Assembly: GCA_964398985.1 (NCBI GenBank)
Contig: CAYNOS010000010.1
Coordinates: 1 to 63,296, forward strand
Direction of reading: 5' to 3'
From: CAYMRL01 sp964398985
Lineage (GTDB): Bacteria; Deinococcota; Deinococci; Deinococcales; Trueperaceae
DNA: 63,296 bases
The notes under the pieces were generated by a model. The model saw only the letters and a list, made by a program, of their open reading frames with translations, made no database searches and was not told where the DNA came from. How positions within the stretch are numbered: the first letter of the stretch is position 1; every line of letters starts with the position of its first letter. Shown piece by piece: positions 24,455 to 33,486 of the stretch. Both the position numbers and the translations under genes were made by a program.

Positions 24455-25639
24455 TCAGAGCGTGAGCCAACCGGACACCGGGCGCAGGCCCTGGGGCGTG
24501 ACCTGCAGCAGCATGACCGAGTTGTTGCCCTTGTAGCCGTCGGCGAAGCTCACCGAGTGGTAGAGGCCCTCGCTGTAGTCGTCGATCGCGTTGAGAGCCT
24601 CGAGGAGGCCGTCGCGGGTGAGGTCGCGGCCGGCGGCCTGCAGCGCCTCCACCAGCGGCTGAGCGAACGCGATGCCGGCCAGCGCGCGGAACGGATCGCG
24701 CGCGATCTCGGGTGCGTACTGGACGATGACCTCGCTGTAGTAGCGGTCGGCGATCGGGTCGCCGTTGCCTTCGCCGACGATCACGGTCGGCAGGCGTAGG
24801 AACACGCTGAACAGCGCGCCCTGCATCAGCGGGTTGCCGAGCAGGCTCGGGTCGAGAAGCGTCACGGTGGCGAGCATCTGGGGACGGTAGTCGAGGCGCT
24901 GGAACTCGTTGACGAGGTTGGCGGCAGCGGTGGGGTCGGAGAAGAGCAGCACGCTGTCGGCTCCGGAGCCGCGTAGACGCAGCGCCTGAACGCCGAGGTT
25001 GGTGGTGCCGCGCTCGTAGCTGACGCGGTCGCCGACGGTGACGTCGTGACCCTGCGCACGCAGACGCTCGATCTCTTCCTCGAGCCCGCGCAGGCCGGCC
25101 TGACCGTAGCCGTCGTTCTGGTAGAAGATCGCGATGTTGGAGCTGCCGAGCTCGGTGACGGCGTGACGCGTCATCAGCGCGGCCTCCACGACGTAGTCGG
25201 TGAAGGTCGTGTACACCAGGCCGCCGGACTGCTCGGCGAACTGCTCGGAGCCGCTGGCCGGGCCGACCCACGGGGTGTTGGCGCGCTGGATCAGCGGCAA
25301 GGCCGCCAGGCCGTTGGCGGTGCCGACGCCGGCGACGAACGCGAAGACGTTCTCGCGGTCGATCAACTCGCGCACCGCGGCTACCGTGCGGGCCGGATCG
25401 TAGCCGTCGTCGCGGGTGACCAGCACCAGCTCGCGGCCGTGGATGCCGCCTTGGTCGTTGATGTACTCGAAGTACGCCTCGACGGCGGTGGTGACCGCGC
25501 CCCACGCGGCCGCCGGTCCGGACTGCGGGCCCCAGTTGCCGATGATGATCTGCGTGTCGGTGACGCCCGGCTGGGCGCCAGCGGAGGCGACCAGCGCGAG
25601 AACGAGGGCTGCGAGAGAGAACGAGCGAAGCCTCTTCAT
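24455..25639 (-). CDS. livK: Liv-type ABC transporter substrate-binding protein
   Basis: 394-aa periplasmic-binding-fold protein with signal peptide MKRLRSFSLAALVLALVASAGAQ (cleavage near AGA/Q). The mature start TDTQIIIGNWGPQSG and the hinge segments fit the Peripla_BP_6 (LivJ/LivK) family. ATG 25639 follows GAAGGAG. Ligands of this family range from branched-chain amino acids to amides, urea and aromatic acids. The acyl-CoA ligase at the head of the operon hints at an organic acid ligand, which is inference. Confidence 0.9.
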   Translation of the reverse strand: MKRLRSFSLAALVLALVASAGAQPGVTDTQIIIGNWGPQSGPAAAWGAVTTAVEAYFEYINDQGGIHGRELVLVTRDDGYDPARTVAAVRELIDRENVFAFVAGVGTANGLAALPLIQRANTPWVGPASGSEQFAEQSGGLVYTTFTDYVVEAALMTRHAVTELGSSNIAIFYQNDGYGQAGLRGLEEEIERLRAQGHDVTVGDRVSYERGTTNLGVQALRLRGSGADSVLLFSDPTAAANLVNEFQRLDYRPQMLATVTLLDPSLLGNPLMQGALFSVFLRLPTVIVGEGNGDPIADRYYSEVIVQYAPEIARDPFRALAGIAFAQPLVEALQAAGRDLTRDGLLEALNAIDDYSEGLYHSVSFADGYKGNNSVMLLQVTPQGLRPVSGWLTL

Positions 25640-25779
25640 ACTGCTCCTTCCAGATCGTGCCGTCAGCGGGTCTGCCAGCGGAAAGCGAGCGCGCCGACGC
25701 GCGGTGTTGCCGAACGAAACCACGTTATCACGGCGTTTCGCGCCTTCAGCGCGTCGTTAAAGGCAGGGTTAGACCCCTT

Positions 25780-26664
25780 TCAGACTCGTTTGACGTCCGC
25801 TCGCCCGAGCAGCCCGTGAGGTCTGAACACCAGCACCAGGATCACCGCCAGGAACGCGAACGAGGCCTTGAACTCGAGCGAGATGTAGATGCCGACGAAC
25901 AGCTCCAGGACGCCGAGCACGTAGCCGCCCAGGACGGCTCCCGGCAGGCTGTTCATGCCTCCGATGACGGCGGCCACGAACCCCTTGCTCATGGGGTCGA
26001 GCATCGTCGTCGGGTTCAGCAGGCTGGTGGGAGCGAACAGCAGGGCGGCGGCAGCGGCGAGCAGGGCGGCGGCGGCCCAGGTGGCCATCAGCACCTTCTT
26101 GACCGGCAGGCCCATCGCTTCGGCCACGTCCTCGCGCTGCGCCACCGCGCGCATCGCCACGCCCAGCTTGGTGTAGGTCAGCAGCACCCACAACGCGACC
26201 ATCAACACCACTCCGACCAGCGCCGTAGCCAACGACACCAGGCTGAACGAGGCGCCGCCGACGCGCACGATGCGCTCGGCGACCAAGGTGGGCACCACCT
26301 TGTTGTCGGTGCCGAAGACCAGCGCGTCGAAGCCGCCGAGCGTCAGCGCCAGGCCGAGCGTGAGGATCAGCAGGCCGAGCTCGGACTGGTTCTTGGCCGG
26401 CCTCACCAACAGCAGGTAGATCAGCCCTCCGATGGCGGCGGCAGCGGCCAGCGCCAACGCGAACGACACGCTCCAAGGCAGGTCCAAGGACATCAGCAGC
26501 GTGTAGGCGATGAAGGTGCCGAGCACGCCGATGTCGCCGTGAGCGAAGTTGAGGATGCGGGTGGTGCGGTACAGCAGCACCAACCCGAGGGCCACCAGCG
26601 CGTAGATGCTGCCGATGGTGGCGCCCGACACCAGCACCTGAATGAAGGTGTCGAGGCCGCTCAT
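25780..26664 (-). CDS. livH: Branched-chain amino acid ABC transporter permease (LivH)
   Basis: 294-aa permease with about eight membrane segments and the LivH signature GLVLLYRTTRILNFAHGDIG near the N-terminus; GGMNSLPGAVLGGYVLGVLE near the C-terminus is also typical. Pairs with LivM. The 140-nt gap to the binding-protein gene has no gene and no convincing promoter. Confidence 0.93.
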   Translation of the reverse strand: MSGLDTFIQVLVSGATIGSIYALVALGLVLLYRTTRILNFAHGDIGVLGTFIAYTLLMSLDLPWSVSFALALAAAAAIGGLIYLLLVRPAKNQSELGLLILTLGLALTLGGFDALVFGTDNKVVPTLVAERIVRVGGASFSLVSLATALVGVVLMVALWVLLTYTKLGVAMRAVAQREDVAEAMGLPVKKVLMATWAAAALLAAAAALLFAPTSLLNPTTMLDPMSKGFVAAVIGGMNSLPGAVLGGYVLGVLELFVGIYISLEFKASFAFLAVILVLVFRPHGLLGRADVKRV

Positions 26665-26713
26665 GCGCGCCCGCCAGTAGCAGGGTCCGTGTCCGTCGAG
26701 CCGGGCAGCGCCG

Positions 26714-27691
26714 TCACAGCGGCCAGCTCTTCCAGTAGCGCTTGATCTTCAGCCACCGCCCGTAGAGGCCGGCCGGCTCGAGCATCATGATCGCGATCAC
26801 CACGGCTCCGAACACCAGCTGCGACCAGGCGCGGAACGTCGAGAGGTAGAGATCCAAGCCGGTTATGAAGCCCGCGCCGATGAGCGCTCCCGGCAGGAAC
26901 CCGAGGCCCCCGACGATCGTCATCAGCAGGAACTTCACCGACAGCAACAGGTTGAAGCTCTCGGGCGTGATGTAGCCGACCAGCGGCCCGTACAGCGCGC
27001 CGCCCAGTCCCGCCAGGGCGGCCGAGATCACGAACGCCATGGTCTTGTAGCGAGCCAACCCGATGCCGCTCATCTGCGCCGCCAGGTCGGCGTCGCGCAG
27101 CGCCCTGAACGCGCGCCCGACGTGGGAGCGCTCGAGGTTGAAGATCATCAGGCAGACGATCACGGTGATGACCGCCACCAGCCAGTAGAAGGCCGCGTCG
27201 CTGTAGAAGTCGATCCCGAGCAGCTCGGGGCGGTCGACCAGGCGCCCGGTCGAGGAGCCGACGAAGCGCCAGTTGGTGAGGATCTGCTGGATCGCCAGCC
27301 CGAAGCCGAGCGTGGCGATCGCGAGGTACGGACCCTCGAGCCGCAGGGAGGGAAGCCCGATCACGAGGCCGAGCAGGGCGGCGACCAGGATGGCGCCGGG
27401 CACGCTCAGGTAGAAGGGGAGCCCGTAGTCGGTGAGCACCGCCTGCGTGTAGGCGCCGGCGGCCAGGAAGCCGGCCTGGCCGAGCGAAACCTGACCGGTG
27501 AGTCCCACCAGCACGCCGAGCGACAACGCCACCAGCGCGTAGACGAAGAACAGCGTGACGTTGTAGATCAGGTACCCCTGGGCGACGAGCGGCAGCCCGA
27601 ACAGCACCACCGCGCCGATGACCAGGGCCACCCAGGCCTGCGACCCACGGACCAACAGCAGGTCCTGCTCGTAGCGTTCGCGGAAGAGCAC
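26714..27691 (-). CDS. livM: Branched-chain amino acid ABC transporter permease (LivM)
   Basis: 325-aa permease with the LivM signature GLTGQVSLGQAGFLAAGAY and a late GGLGFLPGALIGAGFITG. The GTG start at 27691 gives a cytosolic N-terminus of about 20 residues; other starts nearby are possible. It follows the acyl-CoA ligase by about 60 nt and precedes livH by 49 nt. Confidence 0.92.
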   Translation of the reverse strand: MLFRERYEQDLLLVRGSQAWVALVIGAVVLFGLPLVAQGYLIYNVTLFFVYALVALSLGVLVGLTGQVSLGQAGFLAAGAYTQAVLTDYGLPFYLSVPGAILVAALLGLVIGLPSLRLEGPYLAIATLGFGLAIQQILTNWRFVGSSTGRLVDRPELLGIDFYSDAAFYWLVAVITVIVCLMIFNLERSHVGRAFRALRDADLAAQMSGIGLARYKTMAFVISAALAGLGGALYGPLVGYITPESFNLLLSVKFLLMTIVGGLGFLPGALIGAGFITGLDLYLSTFRAWSQLVFGAVVIAIMMLEPAGLYGRWLKIKRYWKSWPL

Positions 27692-27752
27692 GGCGGTCGC
27701 CTAGCCGGCGGGGGCGTAGCGAACGCCCGCGGAGCGACAGGACCACAAGCCT

Positions 27753-29534
27753 TCAGGCATACAGCTCCTCGATCAGGAACGCGTACTTGTTGGCGATGCT
27801 GGAGCGCTTGACCTTGAGCGTGGCGGTGACCTCGCCGTCCTCGAAGTGCAGGCGCTTGGGGAGGATCCGGAAGCGCTTGATGGTCTCGACGCGCGCGAGC
27901 GTGGCGTTGACCGCTTCGACCTCGCTGTCGATCAGCGCGATCACCTCGGGGTTCTGCGTGAGATCCGAGTAGGTCGAGTAGGCGAGTTGCCTATCGGCGG
28001 CCCAGTGACTGACGTTGTCCTCGTCTAGGACCAGTAGGGCCGTGAGGTATGGGCGGCGATCGCCGATCACGACGGCGTCATTGATGTACGGGCTCGACTT
28101 GAGTTGGTTCTCGATCTTCTGAGGCGCGATGTTCTTCCCGCCGGCGGTGATCAGGATGTCCTTCTTGCGGTCGGTGATGCTGAGGTAGCCGTCGGCGTCG
28201 AGCTCACCGACGTCGCCGGTGTGCAGCCAGCCATCCGCCAGCGCCTCGGCGGTGGCCTCGGGATCCTTGTGGTAGCGCAGGAAGTTGCCGGGGCTCTTGG
28301 AGAGGATCTCGCCGTCCTCGGCGATCTTGATCTCGACCCCGGGGAACGCCAGGCCGACGGTGCCGAGGCGAGTGGCGGCGGGGTTGATCGCGATCAGGCC
28401 GCTCGACTCCGTCAGGCCGAAGCCTTCGCGGACGTCGATGCCGAGCGCCATCAGGTAGGCGAGGATGTCGGAGCTGATCGGCGCGGCCCCGGAGATCGCG
28501 ACCCTGATGCGGTCGAGCCCCAGGCGGTACTTGAGCAGCCGGATCACGAAGAGGTGGGCGAAGAACAGTGCCGACCCGCGCTGCTCCGACACCGCTCGTC
28601 CGGCGGCGGCGCGGCGCGCCACCGACAGAGCCCAACGGTAGGCAGCGCGCTTGACGGCTTGGGCGTCCTTCATGTGCAGCTCGACCAGCGAGTGGATCTT
28701 CTCCCAGATGCGCGGCACCGCGAAGAACACGGTCGGGCGGATCTCCTGCAGGTTGGTCATGACCGTGTCGAGGTTCTCGGTGAAGCTGACGGTGTAGCCG
28801 TAGCGCAGCGGTGCCGCCACGCTGATCAGGCGCTCGACGATGTGCGAGAGCGGCAGGAACGAGATCAGCTCGTCGCCGTCCTGCATCGGCTCCCAGCGGT
28901 TGAGCGAGTCGAGCGCCCACAGCAGGTTGCCGTGGCTGAGCACGGCGCCCTTCGGGTCGCCGGTGGTTCCGGAGGTGTAGATGAACAGGGCAGGGTCGTC
29001 GGGCTCGAGCGCGGCCACGCGGTGGTCGACGGGGCCAGGGTCGGCGGTGTGGAGGGCGCGCCCTTCCTCGAGCAGCGCCTGGTACTCGAGCGCGTCGGTG
29101 GTCTCCTCGGCGGGTTCGATGACCGCCACCCACTCGAGGTTCTTGCACGCCGCTCTGGCGTTCAACCACTTCTCGAGCTGCTCGGCGTCCTCGACGATCA
29201 GACCGACCGCGTCGGAGTGGTTGAGGTAGTAGGCGAGCTGCTCGGCGCTACTGGTGGTGTAGATGCCGACGGTGACGGCGCCGGCGGATTGGATGGCGAG
29301 GTCGCTGACCAGCCACTCCGGCCGGTTCTCGCACAACAGCGCGACGCGGTCACCGGGCTCGACGCCGAGCGCGACCAGCTTCGCTGCCAACGCTGCGACC
29401 TCGGCTGCGTACTCGCGCCAGCGCTTGGCTTGCCACAGGCCAAGGCGCTTGACGCGATGCGCTATGCGGTCGTCGTGCGCGCGCTGCCGGAGGAGCGCCG
29501 GCAGGCTGTCGGCCACCAACCACTCTGCTTGCAT
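27753..29534 (-). CDS. Long-chain acyl-CoA synthetase (AMP-forming ligase)
   Basis: 593-aa adenylate-forming enzyme. The AMP/ATP P-loop reads YTSGTTGDPKGAVLSH; the A5 core GFGLTESSG, the motif GWLHTGDVGELDADGY and the catalytic-lysine region near the C-terminus are visible. Activates a carboxylic acid to its CoA thioester. As the head of the liv operon it may act on the imported acid. ATG 29534 is chosen: TACAAT lies 9 nt upstream. Confidence 0.92.
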   Translation of the reverse strand: MQAEWLVADSLPALLRQRAHDDRIAHRVKRLGLWQAKRWREYAAEVAALAAKLVALGVEPGDRVALLCENRPEWLVSDLAIQSAGAVTVGIYTTSSAEQLAYYLNHSDAVGLIVEDAEQLEKWLNARAACKNLEWVAVIEPAEETTDALEYQALLEEGRALHTADPGPVDHRVAALEPDDPALFIYTSGTTGDPKGAVLSHGNLLWALDSLNRWEPMQDGDELISFLPLSHIVERLISVAAPLRYGYTVSFTENLDTVMTNLQEIRPTVFFAVPRIWEKIHSLVELHMKDAQAVKRAAYRWALSVARRAAAGRAVSEQRGSALFFAHLFVIRLLKYRLGLDRIRVAISGAAPISSDILAYLMALGIDVREGFGLTESSGLIAINPAATRLGTVGLAFPGVEIKIAEDGEILSKSPGNFLRYHKDPEATAEALADGWLHTGDVGELDADGYLSITDRKKDILITAGGKNIAPQKIENQLKSSPYINDAVVIGDRRPYLTALLVLDEDNVSHWAADRQLAYSTYSDLTQNPEVIALIDSEVEAVNATLARVETIKRFRILPKRLHFEDGEVTATLKVKRSSIANKYAFLIEELYA

Positions 29535-29543
29535 CTGACCGGC

Positions 29544-29549
29544 ATTGTA
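29544..29549 (-). promoter_or_regulatory. -10 element TACAAT before the acyl-CoA ligase
   Basis: On the minus strand TACAAT precedes the ATG by 9 nt and would give a nearly leaderless transcript of the ligase-liv operon. No good -35 hexamer is seen at 17 nt. Confidence 0.55.
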
Positions 29550-29585
29550 CCGACTGTCCACAGCGCGGGGCGCTCCGCTACTGCC

Positions 29586-31265
29586 TCAGCGGAACAGGTC
29601 CGCCATGCTCTTGCCGAGCAACTTGCTGGCGAGGAACACCAGGATCAGCGTGAACAGGATGACGATCGAGCCCATGGCGCTGGCGGGCGCGATGCGGTGC
29701 GAGGTCAGGTACTCGAAGATCGCGATCGAGACGGTCTTGGTCTGGCCGGAGAACAGCATGATGGTCACGCTCAGCTCGCCGATCAGCGTCGCGAACACCA
29801 GGATGGCGCCGGCCAGCATGCCGGGCGCGATCAGCGGCAGCGTCACCCTGCGCATCGTCCGCGCCCAGGTCGCCCCTGCGATCGTCGAGGCCTCCTCGAG
29901 CTGCGGGTCGACCTGTCCGATGCTGGCGGAGACCGCGCGGAACGCGTAGGCGAGGCGCCGGACGAAGTAAGCGAACACCAGGATGATGGTGGTGCCGGTC
30001 AGCACCACCGGTCCGCTGTTGAAGGTCGTCAGGTAGGCGACGCCGGTGACGATGCCGGGCAGGACGAACGGCAGCATGATCGTCAGGTCCAACGCCCACT
30101 TGCCCTTGAAGCGCTTGCGCAGCGACACGTAGGCGGTCGCGGTCCCGAACGCCAGCGCCAGCAGCGTCGCCGCGCCCGCCAGCATCGCGCTGTTGACGAT
30201 CGGCTGCATCACGCGGCCGAGGATCAGCTCGTAGTTGCCGAAGCCGTACTCGGTCGGCAGCCTGGTGCCCGCCCAGCGGGTGGCGAACGACGAGAAGACC
30301 ACCATCGCCTGTGGGATCAGAGCGAGAGCCATGAGACCCCACACGTAGACGTTGCCGAAGATCCTGGCGCCCAGCGAGGAAGCCTGCGCGGAACGCTGCG
30401 TCGTGCCGGTCAGCGTCACGTAGCGCCGCTTGCCGGTGAAGCGCCGCATCACCAGCAGGAACGCGAGCACCATCAGCACGTTGACGACCGAGATCGCCGC
30501 CGCGCCGTTGAGGTTGAAGAACCCCTCGACCTGGAAGAGGATCAACGTCGGCAGTACGTAGTAGTCGCTGCCGAGCACCGACGGCACGCCGACGTTGCCG
30601 AGCGCGCGGATGAACACGATCAAAGCGCCCGAGGCGATCGATGGGGCCACCAGCGGGAAGGTGACGGTGCGGAGCACGCGCCAGCGCGAGGCGCCCATGA
30701 TCTGCGCCGACTCCTCGATGTACGGGTCCGACGCCGCCAGCGCGCCCTGCACGATCAGGAACACGAACGGGAAGTACGACAGCGACAGCGCGAGGATGAT
30801 GCCGAACGGGCCGAAGATCGACGGCAGCGTGATGCCGAACCACTCGTTGAGGTAGTACGTGAAGATGCCGTTGCGGCCGAGCAGCAGCACCCACGAGTAG
30901 GCGCCGATGAACGGCGGGGCGATCAGCGGGATCACCGACAGCGACATCAAGAGGTTCTTGAAGGGGATCTTGATGCGCGCCATCGCGTACGCCGCCGGCA
31001 GCGCCAGCAGCGTGGCGATGGCGGTGGAGGCGAGCGAGACCACCAGCGAATGCCGGAACGCCGACATGTAGAGGCTCGACGTCCAGAAGCGCTGGAAGTT
31101 GACCAGCGAGAGGTTCTCGAAGCTCAGCGGCCGGCCTTGCGGCACGAAGCTGCTGAGCAGCGTCTTGCCGATCGGATAGACGAGCAGGCCGAGCAGCACG
31201 ACGGTGGTGATGATGCCGACGACGATCGGGAAGTAGTCGCGCCGGCGCGGCAGTTTCTGCACCAT
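29586..31265 (-). CDS. Double-length ABC permease, Afu/Fbp type
   Basis: 559-aa protein holding two consecutive permease (MetI-like) domains, about residues 70-265 and 350-545. Each contains an EAA loop for the ATPase: EESAQIMGASRWRVLRTV in the first and EEASTIAGATWARTMRRV in the second. It therefore supplies both halves of the channel. Such fused permeases occur in FbpB iron transporters, AfuB sugar-phosphate transporters and aminoethylphosphonate transporters. The start overlaps the ATPase stop by 1 nt (TGATG). Confidence 0.9.
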   Translation of the reverse strand: MVQKLPRRRDYFPIVVGIITTVVLLGLLVYPIGKTLLSSFVPQGRPLSFENLSLVNFQRFWTSSLYMSAFRHSLVVSLASTAIATLLALPAAYAMARIKIPFKNLLMSLSVIPLIAPPFIGAYSWVLLLGRNGIFTYYLNEWFGITLPSIFGPFGIILALSLSYFPFVFLIVQGALAASDPYIEESAQIMGASRWRVLRTVTFPLVAPSIASGALIVFIRALGNVGVPSVLGSDYYVLPTLILFQVEGFFNLNGAAAISVVNVLMVLAFLLVMRRFTGKRRYVTLTGTTQRSAQASSLGARIFGNVYVWGLMALALIPQAMVVFSSFATRWAGTRLPTEYGFGNYELILGRVMQPIVNSAMLAGAATLLALAFGTATAYVSLRKRFKGKWALDLTIMLPFVLPGIVTGVAYLTTFNSGPVVLTGTTIILVFAYFVRRLAYAFRAVSASIGQVDPQLEEASTIAGATWARTMRRVTLPLIAPGMLAGAILVFATLIGELSVTIMLFSGQTKTVSIAIFEYLTSHRIAPASAMGSIVILFTLILVFLASKLLGKSMADLFR

Positions 31266-32371
31266 CAGGCGCCGCCCCGCGCGACGAATGCGATGGCGTC
31301 GACGTCTTCGAACGCCAGCCCGACGCCGCTGCCCTCCTCGATGCCGGCGACCGGGCGGGCGCTCTCGACCATCACCTCTTTGAGCGCGCCGTCGGTGGTC
31401 ACGAAGTAGCGGATGATGCTGCCGAGGAACAGCACGCGCCGCACGCGGCCGGGCACGCCCTCGCTGGCGGGGCCGGTTCGCAGCGTGAGGTGCTCGGGCC
31501 TGACCGCCACCAGCGCGGAGCCCGGCACACCGAACGACTCCTTCTCGGCGGGATCGAGATCGTGGACGCGCGTTGGAGAGGTGCGGTAGCCGCCGGCGAG
31601 CGTGAACTGGCCGGGCGCGGCCGCAGAGGCGGGGAAGAAGTTGATCTTGCCGATGAAGTCCGCCACGAACAGCGAGGCGGGGTCGCGGTAGATGGCCTCG
31701 GGGCGGCCGACTTGCATCAGCCTGCCCGACTGGAAGACCCCGATGCGGTCGGAGACCGACATCGCCTCCTCCTGGTCGTGCGTGACGTAGAGAGCGAGCA
31801 CGCCGAGCTCGCGTTGGATGCGCCGGATCTCCTCGCGCATCTGGACCCTCAGCTTGGCGTCGAGGTTGGCGAGAGGCTCGTCGAGCAGGAACATGTCGGG
31901 CTCGTAGGCGAGCGCTCTGGCGATCGACACGCGCTGCTGCTGGCCGCCCGAGAGGTCGGACGGGTAGCGCCCGGCGAGCCCGCTGAGCCCGAGCGTGTCG
32001 AGAAGCGCCAGGACGCGCTCCTTGACCTGAGCCTGGCTGGCCTTGCGAACACGCAGCCCGTAGGCCGCGTTCTCCAACACCGTCAAGTGCGGGAACAGCG
32101 CGTAGGACTGGAAGACCATCCCGAGGTTGCGGGCAGCCGACGGCAGGGAGGCCAGATCGCGCCCGCGGAAGTGGATGCTGCCGGCGGTGGCGGTTTCGAG
32201 ACCGGCGATCATCCGCAAGGTGGTGGTCTTCCCGCAGCCGGAGGGGCCCAGCAGGGAGAAGAACTCGCCGGAGGCTACCTCCAGGTCGACGTCATCGACC
32301 GCCACCACGCGGCCCTCCTGGGCCTCGAAGACCTTCGTCAGCCCCCTGATCGTCAGAGTCTCGTCTGCCAC
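31265..32371 (-). CDS. ABC transporter ATPase, Afu/Fbp/Pot type
   Basis: 368-aa ATPase: Walker A GPSGCGKTT, signature LSGGQQQRVSIARAL, Walker B MFLLDEPLANLD, YVTHDQEEAMSV. Residues past ~240 form the regulatory TOBE-like domain. It is 1 nt from the PP2C-like gene upstream and overlaps the permease downstream. Energises import with the binding protein encoded upstream at 33487. Confidence 0.92.
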   Translation of the reverse strand: MADETLTIRGLTKVFEAQEGRVVAVDDVDLEVASGEFFSLLGPSGCGKTTTLRMIAGLETATAGSIHFRGRDLASLPSAARNLGMVFQSYALFPHLTVLENAAYGLRVRKASQAQVKERVLALLDTLGLSGLAGRYPSDLSGGQQQRVSIARALAYEPDMFLLDEPLANLDAKLRVQMREEIRRIQRELGVLALYVTHDQEEAMSVSDRIGVFQSGRLMQVGRPEAIYRDPASLFVADFIGKINFFPASAAAPGQFTLAGGYRTSPTRVHDLDPAEKESFGVPGSALVAVRPEHLTLRTGPASEGVPGRVRRVLFLGSIIRYFVTTDGALKEVMVESARPVAGIEEGSGVGLAFEDVDAIAFVARGGA

Positions 32372-32372
32372 T

Positions 32373-33407
32373 TCAACCTCTCTCGTGCTCGCGAGGCGCC
32401 TCGGCCCCGTCGGGGTATACGACGATCACGGACCGGTCGTCGGTGAACTTGCCCGGGCTGGAGCCCTTGGTGCTCGCGTGCGCGCCGATCTTGTGCGGGT
32501 CGCTGCTCTCGACCTCGGCGATGTGGGCTTCCCAGGCGTCGACACCGACGGCGCCCACCGGCGGCGTCCCGAAGTAGCCGTCGCTGAACAGCTCGACCAC
32601 GCGGAAGCTGCCATCCGGCAAGAACTCATCGATGACGAGCGAGAGCGGCACCTCGAACCCGTCCAGGCACGCCGCACCAAGTGGCCCCGGTCGGTTCCGG
32701 TGCGCGGCCATACCCAGTATGCCGCCTCGCAGCGCCGCGGCCGCTTGCTCTCGCGTCAGCTCGGGGAACCGCTCGACCGCCTGGGCCAACGCGCTCTCGG
32801 CCAACTCGGCGTGACGTTCGGGTGCGAGCCACGGCGCGCCCTTCGCGAGGTGAGCGCCGCTGCCCGCCAGGGCGTACTCGCGGCTGACCCGCAGCGCGTC
32901 CATCACGCCGGCGCCGGCCGCTCGCAGCGCGCCGAACACCTGCGCGCGCCACAGCGCCATCAGGCTGTCGCCGGGGCTCTCACCGCCCACCACCCGGACG
33001 CCATCGAGCCGCGCTCCGCAGTCGCCCACGACTATCAAGCGCCAACCGCCGGGGGCGCGCAGCAGGGCCGCGAGTTGCGCCGCGCAGCGCACGTGCAGGT
33101 CGCTCGCAGCGGCCTCGTAGAAACCCAGCCGCCGGTACTCGGAGCTCAACCCGGCCGTCACGGCCGCGACCAGCTCGGACGCACCGAAGTCCGCGGCCGG
33201 TCCGGCGCCGGCCAGCTTGACGAGCTCGCGCTCGATCACGACGCCCGCGAACTGCCCGCGACTGAAGCCGTTGGGCAGCAGGCTGCCGCTCTTGTCGGTG
33301 ACGCCGTCGATGACGGCGAACAGGCGATCGCCGGCGACAACGACGCGGTCGTCGTTGCTGGCCGGCGCGGCCGGGTCCTTGGCAGCGCTAAAGACCTCCA
33401 GGCGCAT
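32373..33407 (-). CDS. PP2C-like (PPM family) phosphatase in a transporter operon
   Basis: 344 aa with PPM-phosphatase motifs: NDDR at 18-21, the metal-binding VIDG at 32-35, GDCGARLDG in the middle, and FTDDRS (321-326) near the C-terminus, matching the final DN motif region. PPM proteins dephosphorylate Ser/Thr residues, but divergent members may act on small phosphoesters. No sensor or kinase domain is attached. The neighbouring gene downstream, 1 nt away, is the ABC ATPase. TATGCT lies 6 nt before the ATG, so it has its own leaderless promoter after the hairpin that ends the binding-protein gene. Confidence 0.75.
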   Translation of the reverse strand: MRLEVFSAAKDPAAPASNDDRVVVAGDRLFAVIDGVTDKSGSLLPNGFSRGQFAGVVIERELVKLAGAGPAADFGASELVAAVTAGLSSEYRRLGFYEAAASDLHVRCAAQLAALLRAPGGWRLIVVGDCGARLDGVRVVGGESPGDSLMALWRAQVFGALRAAGAGVMDALRVSREYALAGSGAHLAKGAPWLAPERHAELAESALAQAVERFPELTREQAAAALRGGILGMAAHRNRPGPLGAACLDGFEVPLSLVIDEFLPDGSFRVVELFSDGYFGTPPVGAVGVDAWEAHIAEVESSDPHKIGAHASTKGSSPGKFTDDRSVIVVYPDGAEAPREHERG

Positions 33408-33429
33408 CCGCGAAGCATAAGCCGAAAGC

Positions 33430-33467
33430 GAGAGCCCCCGGCGGCGCGAACGCGGCCAGGGGCTCTC
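33430..33467 (-). terminator. Hairpin after the Afu-type binding-protein gene
   Basis: GAGAGCCCC (33430-33438) pairs with GGGGCTCTC (33459-33467), with additional G/C pairing inside the 20-nt loop. It starts 20 nt after the stop of the minus-strand binding-protein gene and ends before the PP2C-like gene. It is placed like the hairpins after the other two minus-strand binding-protein genes. Confidence 0.65.
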
Positions 33468-33486
33468 GGTTGCGTTGCTCTCGAGG

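Noticed and set aside
28104..31409. 1101-codon open frame on the plus strand
   Set aside because: Antisense shadow of the acyl-CoA ligase and double permease, rich in Gln/Arg/Asp/His as expected for the complement of high-GC genes; no recognisable domain.
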